Counted from the first letter of the stretch, positions 34,861 through 45,835 are shown. The stretch is 64,000 nucleotides of DNA from Aplidium turbinatum (GCA_918807975.1 OU964921.1:23586498-23650497), one strand, 5' to 3'. Numbers and translations: made by a program. The notes: generated by a model from the letters alone, not told the origin.

Positions 34861-34924
34861 AATTAGGCTACATGAATACAGCACGACAACCTGGGCCATA
34901 ACACCCACAGTGAAATGAAGCGTT

Positions 34925-35690
34925 TCAGCTTCTAGCTTCTGCAGAAGAAGGGCATTGACCAATAGCAATTTTTTCCACACTGGCATAAAACTCTTTGACA
35001 ATAATAGGCATAAATCCTATTATAATAACTTGTTTCGAACATCCCACACATACTTGATCGGCCCAAATTTCTGATGGAAGTGGCTTAAATCTTGGCCCAA
35101 ACTTTTCACGTCGAAGCCAATGTCGTTCCAACGCTGTAACAGCACTGTCGTTGACTGTGCCAGATACTAAAACTTCAAGCATTTGGTGAGTTTTAATTTC
35201 TTTGCCATTGAAGCGGTGGGTGAGGCCTTGCACTATGTTGCACTATGCTGTCAATAGATGCATAGAACTGCCCTCTGTAATGAGAAGCGAGGTCATGCTC
35301 ACAGCGCTTTCTTGCAATTTGGACTTTAGCTAAGCCTAAACTATATGCTTGCTGCTGAAATTCCTTGTATAACTGCATAAATTGTTCTTCATTTCTAAGA
35401 CTCTGGTAATTAACTTTTGAGTTTTTAACCAGCTCCATCATGTCGCTGATGGTAGGCTATAAGACCTGGTCTGCAACAGGCCAGTTATCTTTTCAAGTGG
35501 CTTGAATAAAACTGGGCAAAACTGCAATGCAAAGTAGTGTTGCCTTGCAATAATTGGAAATAAAGGCCTTATCATTTCGCATTGTTGAAATTTTGAAGTG
35601 TGTTTCGCAAGGCTTCGTAGTTTGACAAGACTGAAGAAATGGCCGGTACACGTGTCGGCCATCTTGTTTGGCACAAAGTGTGCAAGCCAT
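34925..35690 (-). pseudogene. hAT-like transposase fragments
   Basis: Three overlapping minus-strand frames (starting near 35690, 35441 and 35233) form one decayed reading region. Useful blocks are KHTSKFQQCEMIRP, QLYKEFQQQAYSLGLAKVQ, IARKRCEHDLASHYRGQFYASID and FNGKEIKTHQMLEVLV. The layout (a helical stretch, then FYASIDSIV and HRFNGKE) resembles the middle of ZMYM/DUF4371-type hAT transposases, before the dimerisation domain. Frames shift at least twice. I cannot see catalytic motifs, so the call depends on the element ends as much as on the protein. Confidence 0.5.
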
Positions 35691-36429
35691 GGTGGTATTC
35701 TTCCTGCAGGGCGATTTTGAACTTGCCAGACTGATTTTGCAAACTACTTAGCTCCTAAACAATTCCCATAGCATTATGCAGGTTTCTATTGCATATTTGC
35801 GTTGTCTTGCGAGTCAGAGTTTCCAAGCAAACAACCAAAAAGTTGTGCAACAAAATAAAAAAAATGAAAATAAAACACAAAAGTAGAAGAAATATAAAAA
35901 TTAAATTTTTATCTCTACATTAGTGGGGGGTAATTTTGCATTAGTTTCCCCCCACTCCAATTGGTGGGGGGGGGGTGATCACCCCCGCGCCCTCTCTCTA
36001 AAGGAGCCCATGGGCACACGTGTTAGCAAAAGCGGCAATCAATTCCCACGCATCAAGCGGTATCAAACAGCGATTCCCTACGATTTCTACGCTGTATAAC
36101 AAAGTAGTTGTGTTTGTTTCTAGAACAATAACATATTTATCGTAATTTACTGAAATTTTTTGATAAATTTAAGTTTTCTCTTAGCGTTTTTACATGCGCA
36201 TCGTGACGTAAGCGAAGTAAGTAAGGGTCTGGTAAGTACGAAGTAATTTAGGCCTTGGAGGAAACCTTGTCAGCAATTTTGCTGATGTCCTCACTAGCTA
36301 CGGCAGAAAGTTTTTCCACTTGTGCTACGACAACTTTTTCAGTAGTGTGAAATTGGCTACTACGCTGGAGGACAAAATTAGTGAAAGCAACAACTACAAT
36401 TCGTGAAAACAGCACCGAAAAATGTCCGC

Positions 36430-37090
36430 TGATCGATAAAGATGCTTTGAAAAAAACAAGGAAAAGGCAAGTTCGATTTTAGAACCGATACTGACAACGG
36501 CGTGCTGGTTTGCAAATGGAATGATAACAGTGTGGTAAATTTATGCTCGAATACGGTTGGAGTTTACCCAACTTCTCAAGCCTCTCGATATTCATCCTCT
36601 GAAAAGAAGCGTGTGCAAATTGAACAACCTTGATTGATCACGCTCTATAACGAACGTATGGGGAGGTACGGTAACGTTGATAGAATGGACCAGAACATTT
36701 CGAACTATCGCATCGCAGTGAGAGGGAAAAAATGTTATTCGTGCTTGATTTCATACATGCTCGATATTTCTGTCAGCAATGCATGGCAACTGCAAGAAAT
36801 TTGCAATAGTGGCAATGCAATGGATTTGCTTTCTTTTCGAAGATAGGCTATATGTTACAACATCGAAAGCCACCTCAACAAGGAAAGCGGGCAGACCACA
36901 AAAGGTTTTATCCGATGTACGTTACTATGCCTAGGCTATGAGCATTGGGTGCTAGCCCAGGACAAACAAACTCGATCCGCCAATTTCATGCAATAACTAC
37001 TACAAGATGCGAAAAATGTGATGTCAGTCTGCATGTCAAATGCTTCAAGCAATATCATATTTCCCAATGACTTGTTTCAGTGATGTGTTG
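36430..37090 (+). pseudogene. piggyBac transposase C-terminal relic
   Basis: The frame reads GVLVCKWNDNSVVNLCSN, RYSSSEKKRVQIEQP, then YNERMGRYGNVDRMDQNISN and YRIAVRGKKCYSCLISYML, followed by DISVSNAWQLQ. This is the conserved piggyBac block (YN..MGGVD..DQ..  YRI..R.KKW). About 170 bp further on, a C-terminal cysteine-rich finger can be read: TRCEKCDVSLHVKCFKQYH. There is an in-frame stop near 36632 and a frame change before the finger. No TTAA-flanked ends were identified. Confidence 0.8.
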
Positions 37091-37820
37091 CTTTGCTACT
37101 TTTCGTCTTCGTATTTTGAGAACTTTCATTTCAATAAAATGCTCGATGACAAAACGTTTCCCATTTATCACTTTGAGCGATAACGATTAGGCCTACGCAT
37201 TATACGCACAAGAAACTTGCGAAACTTGATAGCGGATTTGCCTAGCGTCCTATATGTAGGACGGTATTTTTCTCAACCGGTAGGCCTATGCTTATTATTT
37301 CTGTCAACAATGCATGGCAACTGCAAGAAATTTGCAATAGTGGCAATGCAATGGATTTGCTTTCTTTTCGAAGATAGGCTATATGTTACAACATCGAAAG
37401 CCACCTCAACAAGGAAAGCGGGCAGACCACAAAAGGTTTTATCCGATGTACGTTACTATGCCTAGGCTATGAGCATTGGGTGCTAGCCCAGGACAAACAA
37501 ACTCGATCCGCCAATTGCCATGCAATAACTACTACAAGATGCGAAAAATGTGATGTCAGTCTGCATGTCAAATGCTTCAAGCAATATCATATTTCCCAAT
37601 GACTTGTTTCAGTGATGTGTTGCTTTGCTACTTTTCGTCTTCGTATTTTGAGAACTTTCATTTCAATAAAATGCTCGATAACAAAACGTTTCCCATTTAT
37701 CACTTTGAGCGATAACGATTAGGCCTACGCATTATACGCACAAGAAACTTGCGAAACTTGATAGCGGATTTGCCTAGCGTCCTATATGTAGGACGGTATT
37801 TTTCTCAACCGGTAGGCCTA
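36771..37820 (+). repeat. ~530-bp tandem duplication of the piggyBac 3' part
   Basis: The sequence starting TGTCAGCAATGCATGGCAAC at 36771 is repeated from 37302 almost unchanged to about 37820, both copies ending CGGTAGGCCTA. The cysteine-rich finger is therefore present twice. Junction bases are GTAGGCCTA, the scar-like word, at both ends. Confidence 0.9.
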
Positions 37821-38049
37821 CTAACATAATTAAGAAAAATTTAATTGTGAAATGTTTTTTAGGTCATGATTAAGCAATATTTAAATTTTCACAATTTTTT
37901 TTTAAGTACTTTCACTTTCGGCACAAATGGGTTAATGTTATTGCAGAGTCAAGTGACATGCTGGTACTCTGCATTAGCTTGCTGACCGTATTAATTTGAT
38001 AGAGAACGGCTCACAATAAACTCACAATATTCATATGACCGTGCTCACA

Positions 38050-38330
38050 ATAAACTTGAAGGAATGAAGCTAATTTTTCAAATTTTGTGTTTCTGAAAAT
38101 GTTTGAGTATCTAGACTGGATTCATCAAGAAGCATCTTCTGGATCACAGAATACACTTGAGGAGAATTTTTCATAAGAACCTTACAGCAGGAAATTATAC
38201 TTTTCCATCGTGTGTCTGGTGGTCTCTGCACAAGTTGAGATGGAAGACAGAACTTCAAAATAGCCCATCGTTTTGTTGATGCTGAAAACATGTTGAATAT
38301 TTTTTGGAGGCAACCAAAATAGCTCAAAGC
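38050..38330 (-). pseudogene. hAT transposase internal fragment (outer element)
   Basis: The minus-strand frame of 85 residues reads LQKIFNMFSASTKRWAILK and RPPDTRWKSIISCCKVLM. The FFSASTKRW and TRW pair is the conserved middle of ZMYM/DUF4371-type hAT transposases. It lies 150 bp inside the right inverted end of the 17.3-kb hAT and is upstream, on the minus strand, of the C-terminal piece at 33600-33840. The intervening part is interrupted by two other DNA transposons and is decayed. Confidence 0.75.
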
Positions 38331-38939
38331 TTGTATTGAAGATTTTGCAGCATCACAAGTATGCCTACTGCTTTCTGCTAGTGCTTAATGTAAATTTTAT
38401 TTGTGCATATTTTGGATAATCGCCGGCCCCATAAATTTGCGGACCCTGGGCGGTCGCCCAGTTTGCACATCCTAAAGGCCACCACTGCAAGTTGTAATGT
38501 CTTTTTATGCGCCGACTTCTTATTATGAGCAAGTAAATACTGTTCAGCCAAGGTTGCCACATTTTCTAAAGTTTTTGAATTTTCTCCACTACGCAGCCAG
38601 ACAGATCTTTCGAGCATGACTCTGTAAACTACTCTTTAACTATAAGGTTTGCCAATTCGTCTAGTGATTCTTCAGCCCCAGACAGTTCAAACCATTTTGC
38701 AAAAGAATTTGTATACAATCAATAAACAGACATGGGCTTCTATGTTGCTCAGGCTTTGCTTCACGGAATCACTGTCGGTATCCGTAGGCTACTCGGTGAA
38801 ATTGTAACGCTTTTACAGAGCTAACTTCAATTCAAGTCGTAGTTCATTGCGTCGATAACAACATGCTTAACTGAGTAGCCCACGTTGGCTTTTCCAATTT
38901 TGATATTGCAGCATAACGTTCGAATCTTAATAAATAGCT

Positions 38940-39866
38940 ACAATTTTGGTAAAGAGGTCACTTTCGTCAACCACAGACATATACAACCAAGCAACCACAC
39001 GGCATTTAACATAATCGATTAAAATTGAACATAAACTATAAGCTACAAACGTTTTCGGCCATACACACGTTAGCCCTTATCAAGTAACAAAAAATAACTG
39101 CTTATCATATCTACAAAGAAAATGAATAACTGATCTAAACACTGAATCGAAAAACGAAATGCAAAATGAAACGGCAGAACATAGGAGAAAGGCACATCAC
39201 ATGGCGTTTAAATTACACCAGGCAAAGACGCATCATATGACGTATCAAGAAAAGACGTTGAGTAAATAAGAAGCACCTGAGGCAAACAACTGTGTATTGA
39301 GGCGAGGATTGTATAATTTTATTAGCAGAGCCTCGTGGATTTTAGTGTCGAATTCGGTGAAACATTTACGCATAATTCTAATTTTAGTGTCGAATTCGGT
39401 GAAACATTTACGCATAATTCTAAAGGACTCCAAGGATGGTTTGTTATGGAGTCCTTTAGAATTATGCGTAAATGTTTCACCGAATTCGACACTAAAATCC
39501 ACGAGGCTCTGCTAATAAAATCATACAATCCTCGCCTCAAAACACAGTTGTTTGCCTCAGGTGCTTCTTATTTACTCAACGTCTTTTCTTGATACGTCAT
39601 ATGATGCGTCTTTGCCTGGTGTAATTTAAACGCCATGTGATGTGCCTTTCTCCTATGTTCTGCCGTTTCATTTTGCATTTCGTTTTTCGATTCAGTGTTT
39701 AGATCAGTTATTCATTTTCTTTGTAGATATGATAAGCAGTTATTTTTTGTTACTTGATAAGGGCTAACGTGTGTATGGCCGAAAACGTTTGTAGCTTATA
39801 GTTTATGTTCAATTTTAATCGATTATGTTAAATGCCGTGTGGTTGCTTGGTTGTATATGTCTGTGG
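38940..39866. mobile_element. Penelope-like element, palindromic pair of 3' ends
   Basis: Arms 38969-39432 (minus) and 39447-39866 (plus) are inverted copies with a 14-base loop. They encode the tail of the GIY-YIG protein (EALLIKSYNPRLKTQLFASG, NVFS). A 13-bp TTAATAAATAGCT flanks the unit at 38927-38939 and 39867-39879, showing it inserted as one palindrome. The left arm carries a 42-bp tandem duplication (39350-39422 region) absent from the right arm, and about 30 extra bases at its outer end. Confidence 0.9.
39753..39796 (+). ncRNA. Degenerate hammerhead-like motif, Penelope-like end
   Basis: CTTGATAAG, GGC..GGCC stem, then CGAAAACGTTTGTAGC occupies the place of the motif at 2184-2223. 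The core is CTTGATAA rather than CTGATGA, so activity is unlikely. A mirror copy lies in the left arm at 39044-39087. Confidence 0.35.
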
Positions 39867-40789
39867 TTAATAAATAGCTGTCTGAAAAAACATTTTTTCT
39901 TTGACAAAAGCCAGCAAATCTGGTTGTCTAACTTGTCCCATGGTAACATTTCGCCTATTATCAGTAACAAATATAGATCGCCTTCCGATCTCCAGTTTTT
40001 TTTTCCATATCAAGTCTGAACTTTTCTAACTCAAGTTGCACCCTTTCGTCTTCGGTTTCACGTTGTACCTTCTTCTCTTCGGGTTCAGCTTTACGTTGTG
40101 CACTCTTCTCTTCAGCTTCACGTTGTGCTCTCGAGCTCTCTTCTTTTCATCTTCAAGTTGTGCTCTCTTCTCTCCAGCTTTAACTTGTGCCCGTTTCTCT
40201 TCGGCTTCAAATTCTGTTTTTCTTATTTCACAAGCATATTTAGACTGCTTTTTATTGACTTATATTCAATACATCCTGAATGAGACCGCAGAGTGTCACA
40301 GTTCTTTTTATCTCTTACACGTAAAGAGATTTTGGAAAGATTAATAACGTAGTTTATTGGGATATCAAACGTAGAACAGTCAATGAAATGTCGAATAGTT
40401 TTGCTTTTGAGATTGTAGATGGGTTCCAGAAATACAGCAGACTTCTTCGTCGACTTTAAAATAGATGTAGCCTACATCACTACTTGCAATAGCAACTTTA
40501 CAATCGGCAATAGCCTAACTTTCACTTTTACAAACTATTTAATATCAGGTAGAACTCTACAATCGTCTTCAACATACTTTTCATTACGACTTCTCACCTT
40601 CTAACCCCTATAATACACAACTCTCTGAATCATAGGCTACTCGAATCACGCAGCTCTTAATAGCAGGTTTGTTTTTTAGTGCGGCCTGCTAGTCATTTCC
40701 ACTCCAAGTAGGCTAGTATTTTTTAGCAAATTGATAAAAAAAATACTTAAAATACTAAAAAATATTAATAAATCAGTGGCGTATCCTGG

Positions 40790-41732
40790 TGGGTTGAGCA
40801 AGGGAAGCGATAAAACACGTGGGAGATTAGAGCGTTCCGAAGGCACGTGTTTTCTAGGGGTCCGAGCAGCATATTTACAAAAGGTTCCCTATTTTGTGCC
40901 TATCTCGAAAACTGACCAATCAGATGCTGTAGGCTATCGTTTTCTTACGTGATTGCGTCATTTACGTTTTCTTTTTTTGGTCTTCTGCTAGTAATGTCTG
41001 GTGCAGGAGCAGGCTGGTAGGTTAAGTTCGCAAGTTAGTCAGTTAAGTGAAGTGTAGGCCTACTGATGCATGTACAATTGAAATGAATGAAATGTTTCGC
41101 AAGTTAGTCAGTTAATTGAAATGAATGAAAGCGCGCATAAAATAATTATTAATGGAAAATGAGTTAGTGTAATTTTCTTGGCACTCGATGTAGGAGTAGC
41201 AGATATAGCAAGTTAGTCAGTTAACTGTAGCCTACGTACTGGTGCATGTAAAATTGAGCCTGACAAATTGGTAATGTTAATTTTTTTTTTCGGTAGCCTA
41301 ACCTAGGCAATTGCTGGCATTATGGCTTCTCAGGTAGCCTACCACCTGTGCAATTGGTAAAGCGGTTAGAACGTTGCGAACTTGAGAGAGCCTGTGCAAT
41401 TAATATCTTTCTCCAAGCTGGCTAATAAAATCACAGATAGGCTAGGCTGGGCTCTATTGGTGAGTGCAAAAGGGCTCCAAATGTGGCAGGTGGAAAAAAA
41501 GGTTTTTGAGGGTATAGTGGTAACTGCTAGTTTTAGGATTGAAACATTATGCTGATGTGATGATACAAGTTATTGATAGCTAGCTGTTTAGCTATAGTTA
41601 GTTTAGCTACAGTTACCTATTACTTGTTGATAGCTATAGTAAGATCATTGAAGTTATTTACTGGAATCGGGGATATAGTGAGCTCGGGATATGAAGTCAC
41701 GTGACCCCGCGAGAAGCACTTTTGCGCACAGT
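40790..41732. other. hAT interior, no gene seen
   Basis: AT-rich with a dense set of TAGGCTA-type words (about 40931, 41056, 41232, 41293, 41334, 41440). The phrases GCAAGTTAGTCAGTTAA and AAATGAATGAAA recur between 41030 and 41225, suggesting a diverged local duplication. Confidence 0.45.
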
Positions 41733-41745
41733 AGTGTCACTGTTT

Positions 41746-42906
41746 ATAACTGGTAAAGGAACACGAGAGGGTATACTTAACTTCAGAACAATTTGTGAGA
41801 GTTACAATGCAGTAAATAAAGATGTATATGCATGTTTTATTGATTATGAGAAAGCATTTGATAGAGTTAACCATGAGAAACTGATTCATTGTTTGTCCAA
41901 TATTGGTATGAATGGCAAAGACTTACGTTTTATTATTAATTTGTACTGGAATCAAAAAGCATTTATTCGCATGGAAAAAGATTTATCTAAAGGAATTGAT
42001 ATCAAGCGTGGAGTACGCCAAGGATGTGTACTTTCTCCATGTCTTTTTAATTTATATACAGAAATGATTTTTCGATCAATTGATGATATGAAAGGAGTAA
42101 AAGTTGGTGGCTTGAATATAACAAATTTACGCTATGCTGATGATACTGTTCTGTTGGCTGAATCACAAGAAGATCTTCAAGAAATATTGGACAATGTTAA
42201 CTCAATTGGTAAAGAATTTAATATGAAAATTAACACTAAAAAGACCAAATCAATGATAATCTCAAAATCACCAGACACCACAGTACTCCAAATTATAATT
42301 GACAATAAAATTATACAAAAAGTAAAATCTTTTTCATATCTTGGTCATTTAATAACTGAAGATGGGAGGTGTGACCATGAAATTCTTAGACGGATAGAAA
42401 TTGCAAGAACTACATTTGGAAAAATGAAAAATATTTTAACCAATCAACGTTTAAATTTATCAACTCGTCTCAGGATCTTAAAATGCTATATCTGGTCGAC
42501 CCTATTATACAGTTCTGAAACTTGGACAATATCACAAAAAATGGAGAAACGGATCGATGCCTTCGAGCTCTGGACATACAGGCAAATGTTAAAAATTTCA
42601 TGGAAACAAAAAATCACTAACGATGAAGTACTCTCCAAATTCAATTCAAGCAAAATGCTCTTACAAACAGTCAAAAGAAGAAAATTGAAGTATTTCGGAC
42701 ACACAATAAGGCAAAATTCATTACAAAGATCATTAATAGAAGGGAAGATAAACGGTAAAAGAAGTAAAGGCAGACCAAGAATGATTTGGACAACAAACAT
42801 CACAAAATGGACAAAATTAAGTTATGAATGTGCAGTACGCACAGCTCATGGTCGAGAACAATGGCGCATTGTATCCAACCCTCCAGACGAGGAAGGAACA
42901 AAATGA
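41746..42906 (+). CDS. RTE-type reverse transcriptase, C-terminal part
   Basis: The open frame continues from flanking DNA (its apparent methionine at 41701 is outside the insert). It shows GKGTREGILNFRTICE, ACFIDYEKAFDRVNH (motif A), GVRQGCVLSPCLFNLY (B), LRYADDTVLLAES (C, with the YADD aspartates), then FSYLGHLITEDG, the tail WTYRQMLKISWKQKITN, KYFGHTIRQNS and GRPRMIW. About 385 residues are LINE-derived. No stop or frameshift is seen, so the insertion is young. The lost part would hold the endonuclease and the reverse transcriptase fingers. Confidence 0.9.
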   Translation: MTGKGTREGILNFRTICESYNAVNKDVYACFIDYEKAFDRVNHEKLIHCLSNIGMNGKDLRFIINLYWNQKAFIRMEKDLSKGIDIKRGVRQGCVLSPCLFNLYTEMIFRSIDDMKGVKVGGLNITNLRYADDTVLLAESQEDLQEILDNVNSIGKEFNMKINTKKTKSMIISKSPDTTVLQIIIDNKIIQKVKSFSYLGHLITEDGRCDHEILRRIEIARTTFGKMKNILTNQRLNLSTRLRILKCYIWSTLLYSSETWTISQKMEKRIDAFELWTYRQMLKISWKQKITNDEVLSKFNSSKMLLQTVKRRKLKYFGHTIRQNSLQRSLIEGKINGKRSKGRPRMIWTTNITKWTKLSYECAVRTAHGREQWRIVSNPPDEEGTK

Positions 42907-42911
42907 TGATG
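41746..42911 (+). mobile_element. RTE-type LINE, 5'-truncated, intact frame
   Basis: A 13-bp AGTGTCACTGTTT occurs at 41733-41745 and 42912-42924. The insert ends a few bases after the stop in TGATGATG, the very short 3' end characteristic of RTE elements. It is about 1.17 kb of an element expected to be over 3 kb. Confidence 0.93.
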
Positions 42912-43372
42912 AGTGTCACTGTTTGGCAAGTATTCAAAGTTTAAACAGCGCTGTTGGTGATTAGACTGCACGTTGAAGACTAGTTAGTAGGCTAATGAAG
43001 TTTGGTTGTGCAATAGGGTCAGAAAGGCTAATGTACGTATTTTGCATGCTGGTTTTCTGTAGGCTATCTGTAAATACACATCTAAATACTTTGCAAGTGG
43101 ATTTAGACTAGATTTATAAAACATTACGGTATTTTGTATTGTCCATTGAAGCAAATTTATCTGATTAGTCTTGTTTTCTGTGCAAAGTGGAATATAAGAA
43201 ATAAAACAGGCAGTTCTGAGTTCACTAAGGTTCCTTTTCTGTATTAAAAACATGACTGAGGTCTGAGGATACTTTTTATACAAATGATTAGTATGTGGGC
43301 CTACATTGGATATGTAGCCTTGTCATTGTAGTGAGAGCTTTCTAGAGTTAATTTGTCAGAACAAGAAAAATG

Positions 43373-43866
43373 TTTTCCACGAACTTTTTGTCTCATTTGC
43401 ATATTCCTGTAAGTGTAGCCATTACTGGTTACCTCGCGGCGAGCGTAACTGTTTTTACCGATTTTCGCCCTGACAGCAGCCGATTTTCGGCCTCCAGGTC
43501 CAACTAAACATTGAACTTGAAAAAAACGTAGCCTGGAGACACACACAGTCTAGTTAAGTTTAAAAAAGTTGAGAAAATAAATTGATTCTGGTCACTAGTT
43601 TAAAAGTAAGATTTTCCGAATTGATTAAGAATTAACCCTAACCCTAAGAATTAACCCTAACCTTATTTTTTTGAAAAGCTTTTGTGCACCGCAAAAATTA
43701 ATGTAAAGAAAAAAAAAGTTGACTTTGATGGGCGTCGAACCGATGTCCTCACGAACATAAGGCAAAAGATAAAACCACTGAACCAAACACGCCAACAAAA
43801 AATGTTTGCATTCACACGGTATCAATATAAACTCTATGCAAAGTAACAAAAAGTTCGTGGGAAAAA
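43373..43866 (-). mobile_element. Short inverted-repeat element with a tRNA-like core
   Basis: TTTTCCACGAACTTTTTGT at 43373 is answered by ACAAAAAGTTCGTGGGAAAA ending near 43866. On the minus strand the centre (43800-43714) reads TTGGCGTGTTTGGTTCAGTGG and, about 45 bases on, ATCGGTTCGACGCCC, resembling A and B boxes, followed by a run of nine T. A telomere-like TTAACCCTAACCCTAAG pair is at 43633-43662. No convincing target duplication. Confidence 0.5.
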
Positions 43867-44047
43867 AAATTCGCGTCCGGGCAGGGATATATATAACTAC
43901 GGGATTGGAAACTCTGTAGAACTGATAACATTTCTATACACCATAGTGGGGTCACTGTTCTTTACGTCGCTGTGATAAAGGTTTACATAAAGTGACCTTA
44001 AAAAATAGCAAGTAGTAAACAGACAAGGAAAAGTATAACAATCATCC

Positions 44048-44246
44048 GCCCCGATAGCTCAGTTGGTTAGCGAGTGACTTCTGGAATGAAGAAGCTTCAA
44101 GATCAAGCGGCGCTGGGTTCGACTCTCGGGGTGTGCGCTTGAGCAACGCACGTTGGACTGCTCTCCACTCAGCGGCATCTAATGGATAGAATAGTTCCCC
44201 GGCAACAACACTTCAACAACCGGAAACTTCACTCTGCCAATCAGTG
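44048..44246 (+). mobile_element. tRNA-derived SINE, family A (truncated copy)
   Basis: GCCCCGATAGCTCAGTTGG head with GGGTTCGACTCTC B box, then the same body as the copy at 28106. It lacks the GTATGCGAAAC tail, stopping after CTCTGCCAATCAG. Confidence 0.88.
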
Positions 44247-44591
44247 GCTCCGAGAGTTGGGGGAAAGTCGGGCTACTTCCCCCCCTAGCATAAAATTGTA
44301 AAGGAAAAACGAGTAGTTTTTCGTTTTGTCACTTTTGAGGGGGCCCCATTTTTACTACTAAAATAAAAATTTATCAACCTAAAAGTAAACAAATTTTTGA
44401 ATGAAATGCGTAGTTACAACTTTACAAGTATTTTTCGATCATTGTTATGTTGTTCTAACTTGAAAACTAGTGCTGCTTTGCCTAAGCGTGCAGGCTATTA
44501 TGTTTGCTTGACCAACTGTACCTTGACATGAAAACTGCGTTTGCCAGGCATACGATAATGGATCCAACATATTTGGAAAAGTGTCCACGTC

Positions 44592-44914
44592 GGCAGCAAT
44601 GGCCGAGTGGTTAGCGTGTTGGGCTCGCAGTCGAGAGCCTGCATGTTCGACTCCAGCCACGCGCACTTGTTGTTGTTTCTCTGGGCAAGAAACTTTACGA
44701 TAATTGCCTCTACCCAGTGATCGATTTTCGAGTAATGGGTAGTACCAAATTTAAGTCATAAATAGAGTAGACAACCGGAAACAGACATTGCCGTAGGCTG
44801 CAGCGTGGGTCAGGTGTACGTCGGAAGGCGTACACCGATGCATAGCGCTCAAGTCCACTTTCCCGCAATGCAGGATAAAGATATAAAACAAACAAAACAA
44901 ACAAAACAAGATTG
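44592..44914 (+). mobile_element. tRNA-derived SINE, family B
   Basis: The head GGCAGCAATGGCCGAGTGG, TTAGCGTGTTGGGCTCGCAG and GTTCGACTCCAGCCACGC looks like a tRNA with a class II style arm (Leu/Ser-like), with A and B boxes. The body carries TTGTTGTTTCTCTGGGCAAG, common in metazoan SINEs, and the copy ends in (ACAAA)n at 44888-44911. It is different from family A. Confidence 0.85.
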
Positions 44915-45833
44915 AAGAAAGTAAACCCTTCGTGCCTATTTTCTGCTTATGGATGTCATTGCTTAAATGCACTAGAGTTGAAGTTCATGGTGTGCACTGT
45001 TGTCCAAATATTATACCATTTTTGAGTACCGGTAGTGTAATTGATCGATTAAGCTTATGTCATTATCAATTGCAGCCAAGCCAGATAGGAAATTCTAAAA
45101 AAAGCTATACCATTTCCAAGCAGCCTACTTGAGCAGTTTCAAACCTGTGCTTCTCTGCATTATGTAGCCTAGATTACAGTCCTAAGCGAGATTCACTCTA
45201 CTAACCTATTTATGCAGCGATAAAGAACTGTTCAATGTTTTTCGGCCCCAGAGGAGGCTTACACGACGACGACGAATGGGCAATAAGCTGATGAATTTAA
45301 TGAAGTTACAGGAAGATGTAATCAAAGTTACAGACAGCTGGAAAGTAGGCTACTCGCAAGCTTAAGTTGTTGTAGGAACTATGAATTAAAACAAATATAT
45401 TTTTCTTGGGACAGAACGCTCCAACAACTCCGCTTCACCAGCTCAATCTTACAAACGAAATTTATTCTACTGTACGCTATGTTGCAAAGGATTCGCTAGC
45501 TGTTAGTAGGCCTAGTTTATTCACAAATGTATCAACAAACTCAGATATCATCGATAAGTTTGAAGTCCTATGGAAATATCTGATGTAGGCTATGTCTGAT
45601 GTGTAGCCTAGTTGTAGGCATGCTGGAACAAATTTAGACAAGTTGTAGGCCTACAACAATGACATTTTGGATAAGTTGGTAGGCTACTTTTGAAAGAAAG
45701 CTACCCAGAAAACTTGAGCTGCACACCGGAACGCATCACACCATGATATCCACTTAAGGAAATCATTGATTGCAACTTTCGAAACACTTTTCCAAGTATT
45801 TTTGTTGCTTTGAAAATTTGTTACCTAAACCAG
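44915..45833. other. hAT interior, no gene seen
   Basis: No open frame of note. Between 45500 and 45690 six TAGGCTA/TAGCCTA/TAGGCCTA words lie within 190 bp, the densest cluster in the window. Confidence 0.5.
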
Positions 45834-45835
45834 TA

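Larger units (their letters stand above)
34158..36012 (-). mobile_element. hAT element nested in the 17.3-kb hAT
   Basis: An 8-bp GGCACACG at 34150-34157 and 36013-36020 flanks a unit starting CAGGGGCTG and ending AGCCCATG. The inverted match is short (7 of 8 bases) but the duplication is perfect, G-rich runs lie inside each end, and minus-strand hAT-like protein fragments fill the right half. Confidence 0.8.
21151..38487 (-). mobile_element. hAT element expanded to 17.3 kb by nested insertions
   Basis: The left end CAGTGGTGGCCTTAAGG (21151) pairs with CCTAAAGGCCACCACTG (ending 38487), 16 of 17 bases. GTTGTAAT precedes the left end and recurs at 38491-38498, three bases beyond the right end. 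Its minus-strand transposase survives as a C-terminal piece at 33600-33840 and an internal piece at 38050-38330, in the order expected. Insertions inside it are a BEL/Pao element, another hAT (34158-36012) and a piggyBac relic (about 36430-37820). Confidence 0.8.
38500..40260 (-). mobile_element. Gypsy-type LTR element fossil, gag part, split by a Penelope-like insertion
   Basis: On the minus strand, 40260-40020 encodes a charged coiled coil of AEEKRAQ-like units. About 39925 gives RQPDLLAFVKE, 38905-38850 gives ISKLEKPTWATQLSMLLS, and 38605-38530 gives VWLRSGENSKTLENVA and LAEQYL. This is the capsid/SCAN-like order of many Gypsy gags. The copy is old, with several breaks, and lacks pol and terminal repeats here. 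The Penelope-like palindrome lies between the two pieces, and the 17.3-kb hAT ends inside it. Confidence 0.7.

Noticed and set aside
43633-43662. Telomere or interstitial telomeric array
   Set aside because: Only three to four CCCTAA units in two short pieces inside a small inverted-repeat element.
44592-44665. tRNA-Leu/Ser gene
   Set aside because: The tRNA-like head is followed by a SINE body and (ACAAA)n tail, so it is a retroposed copy.
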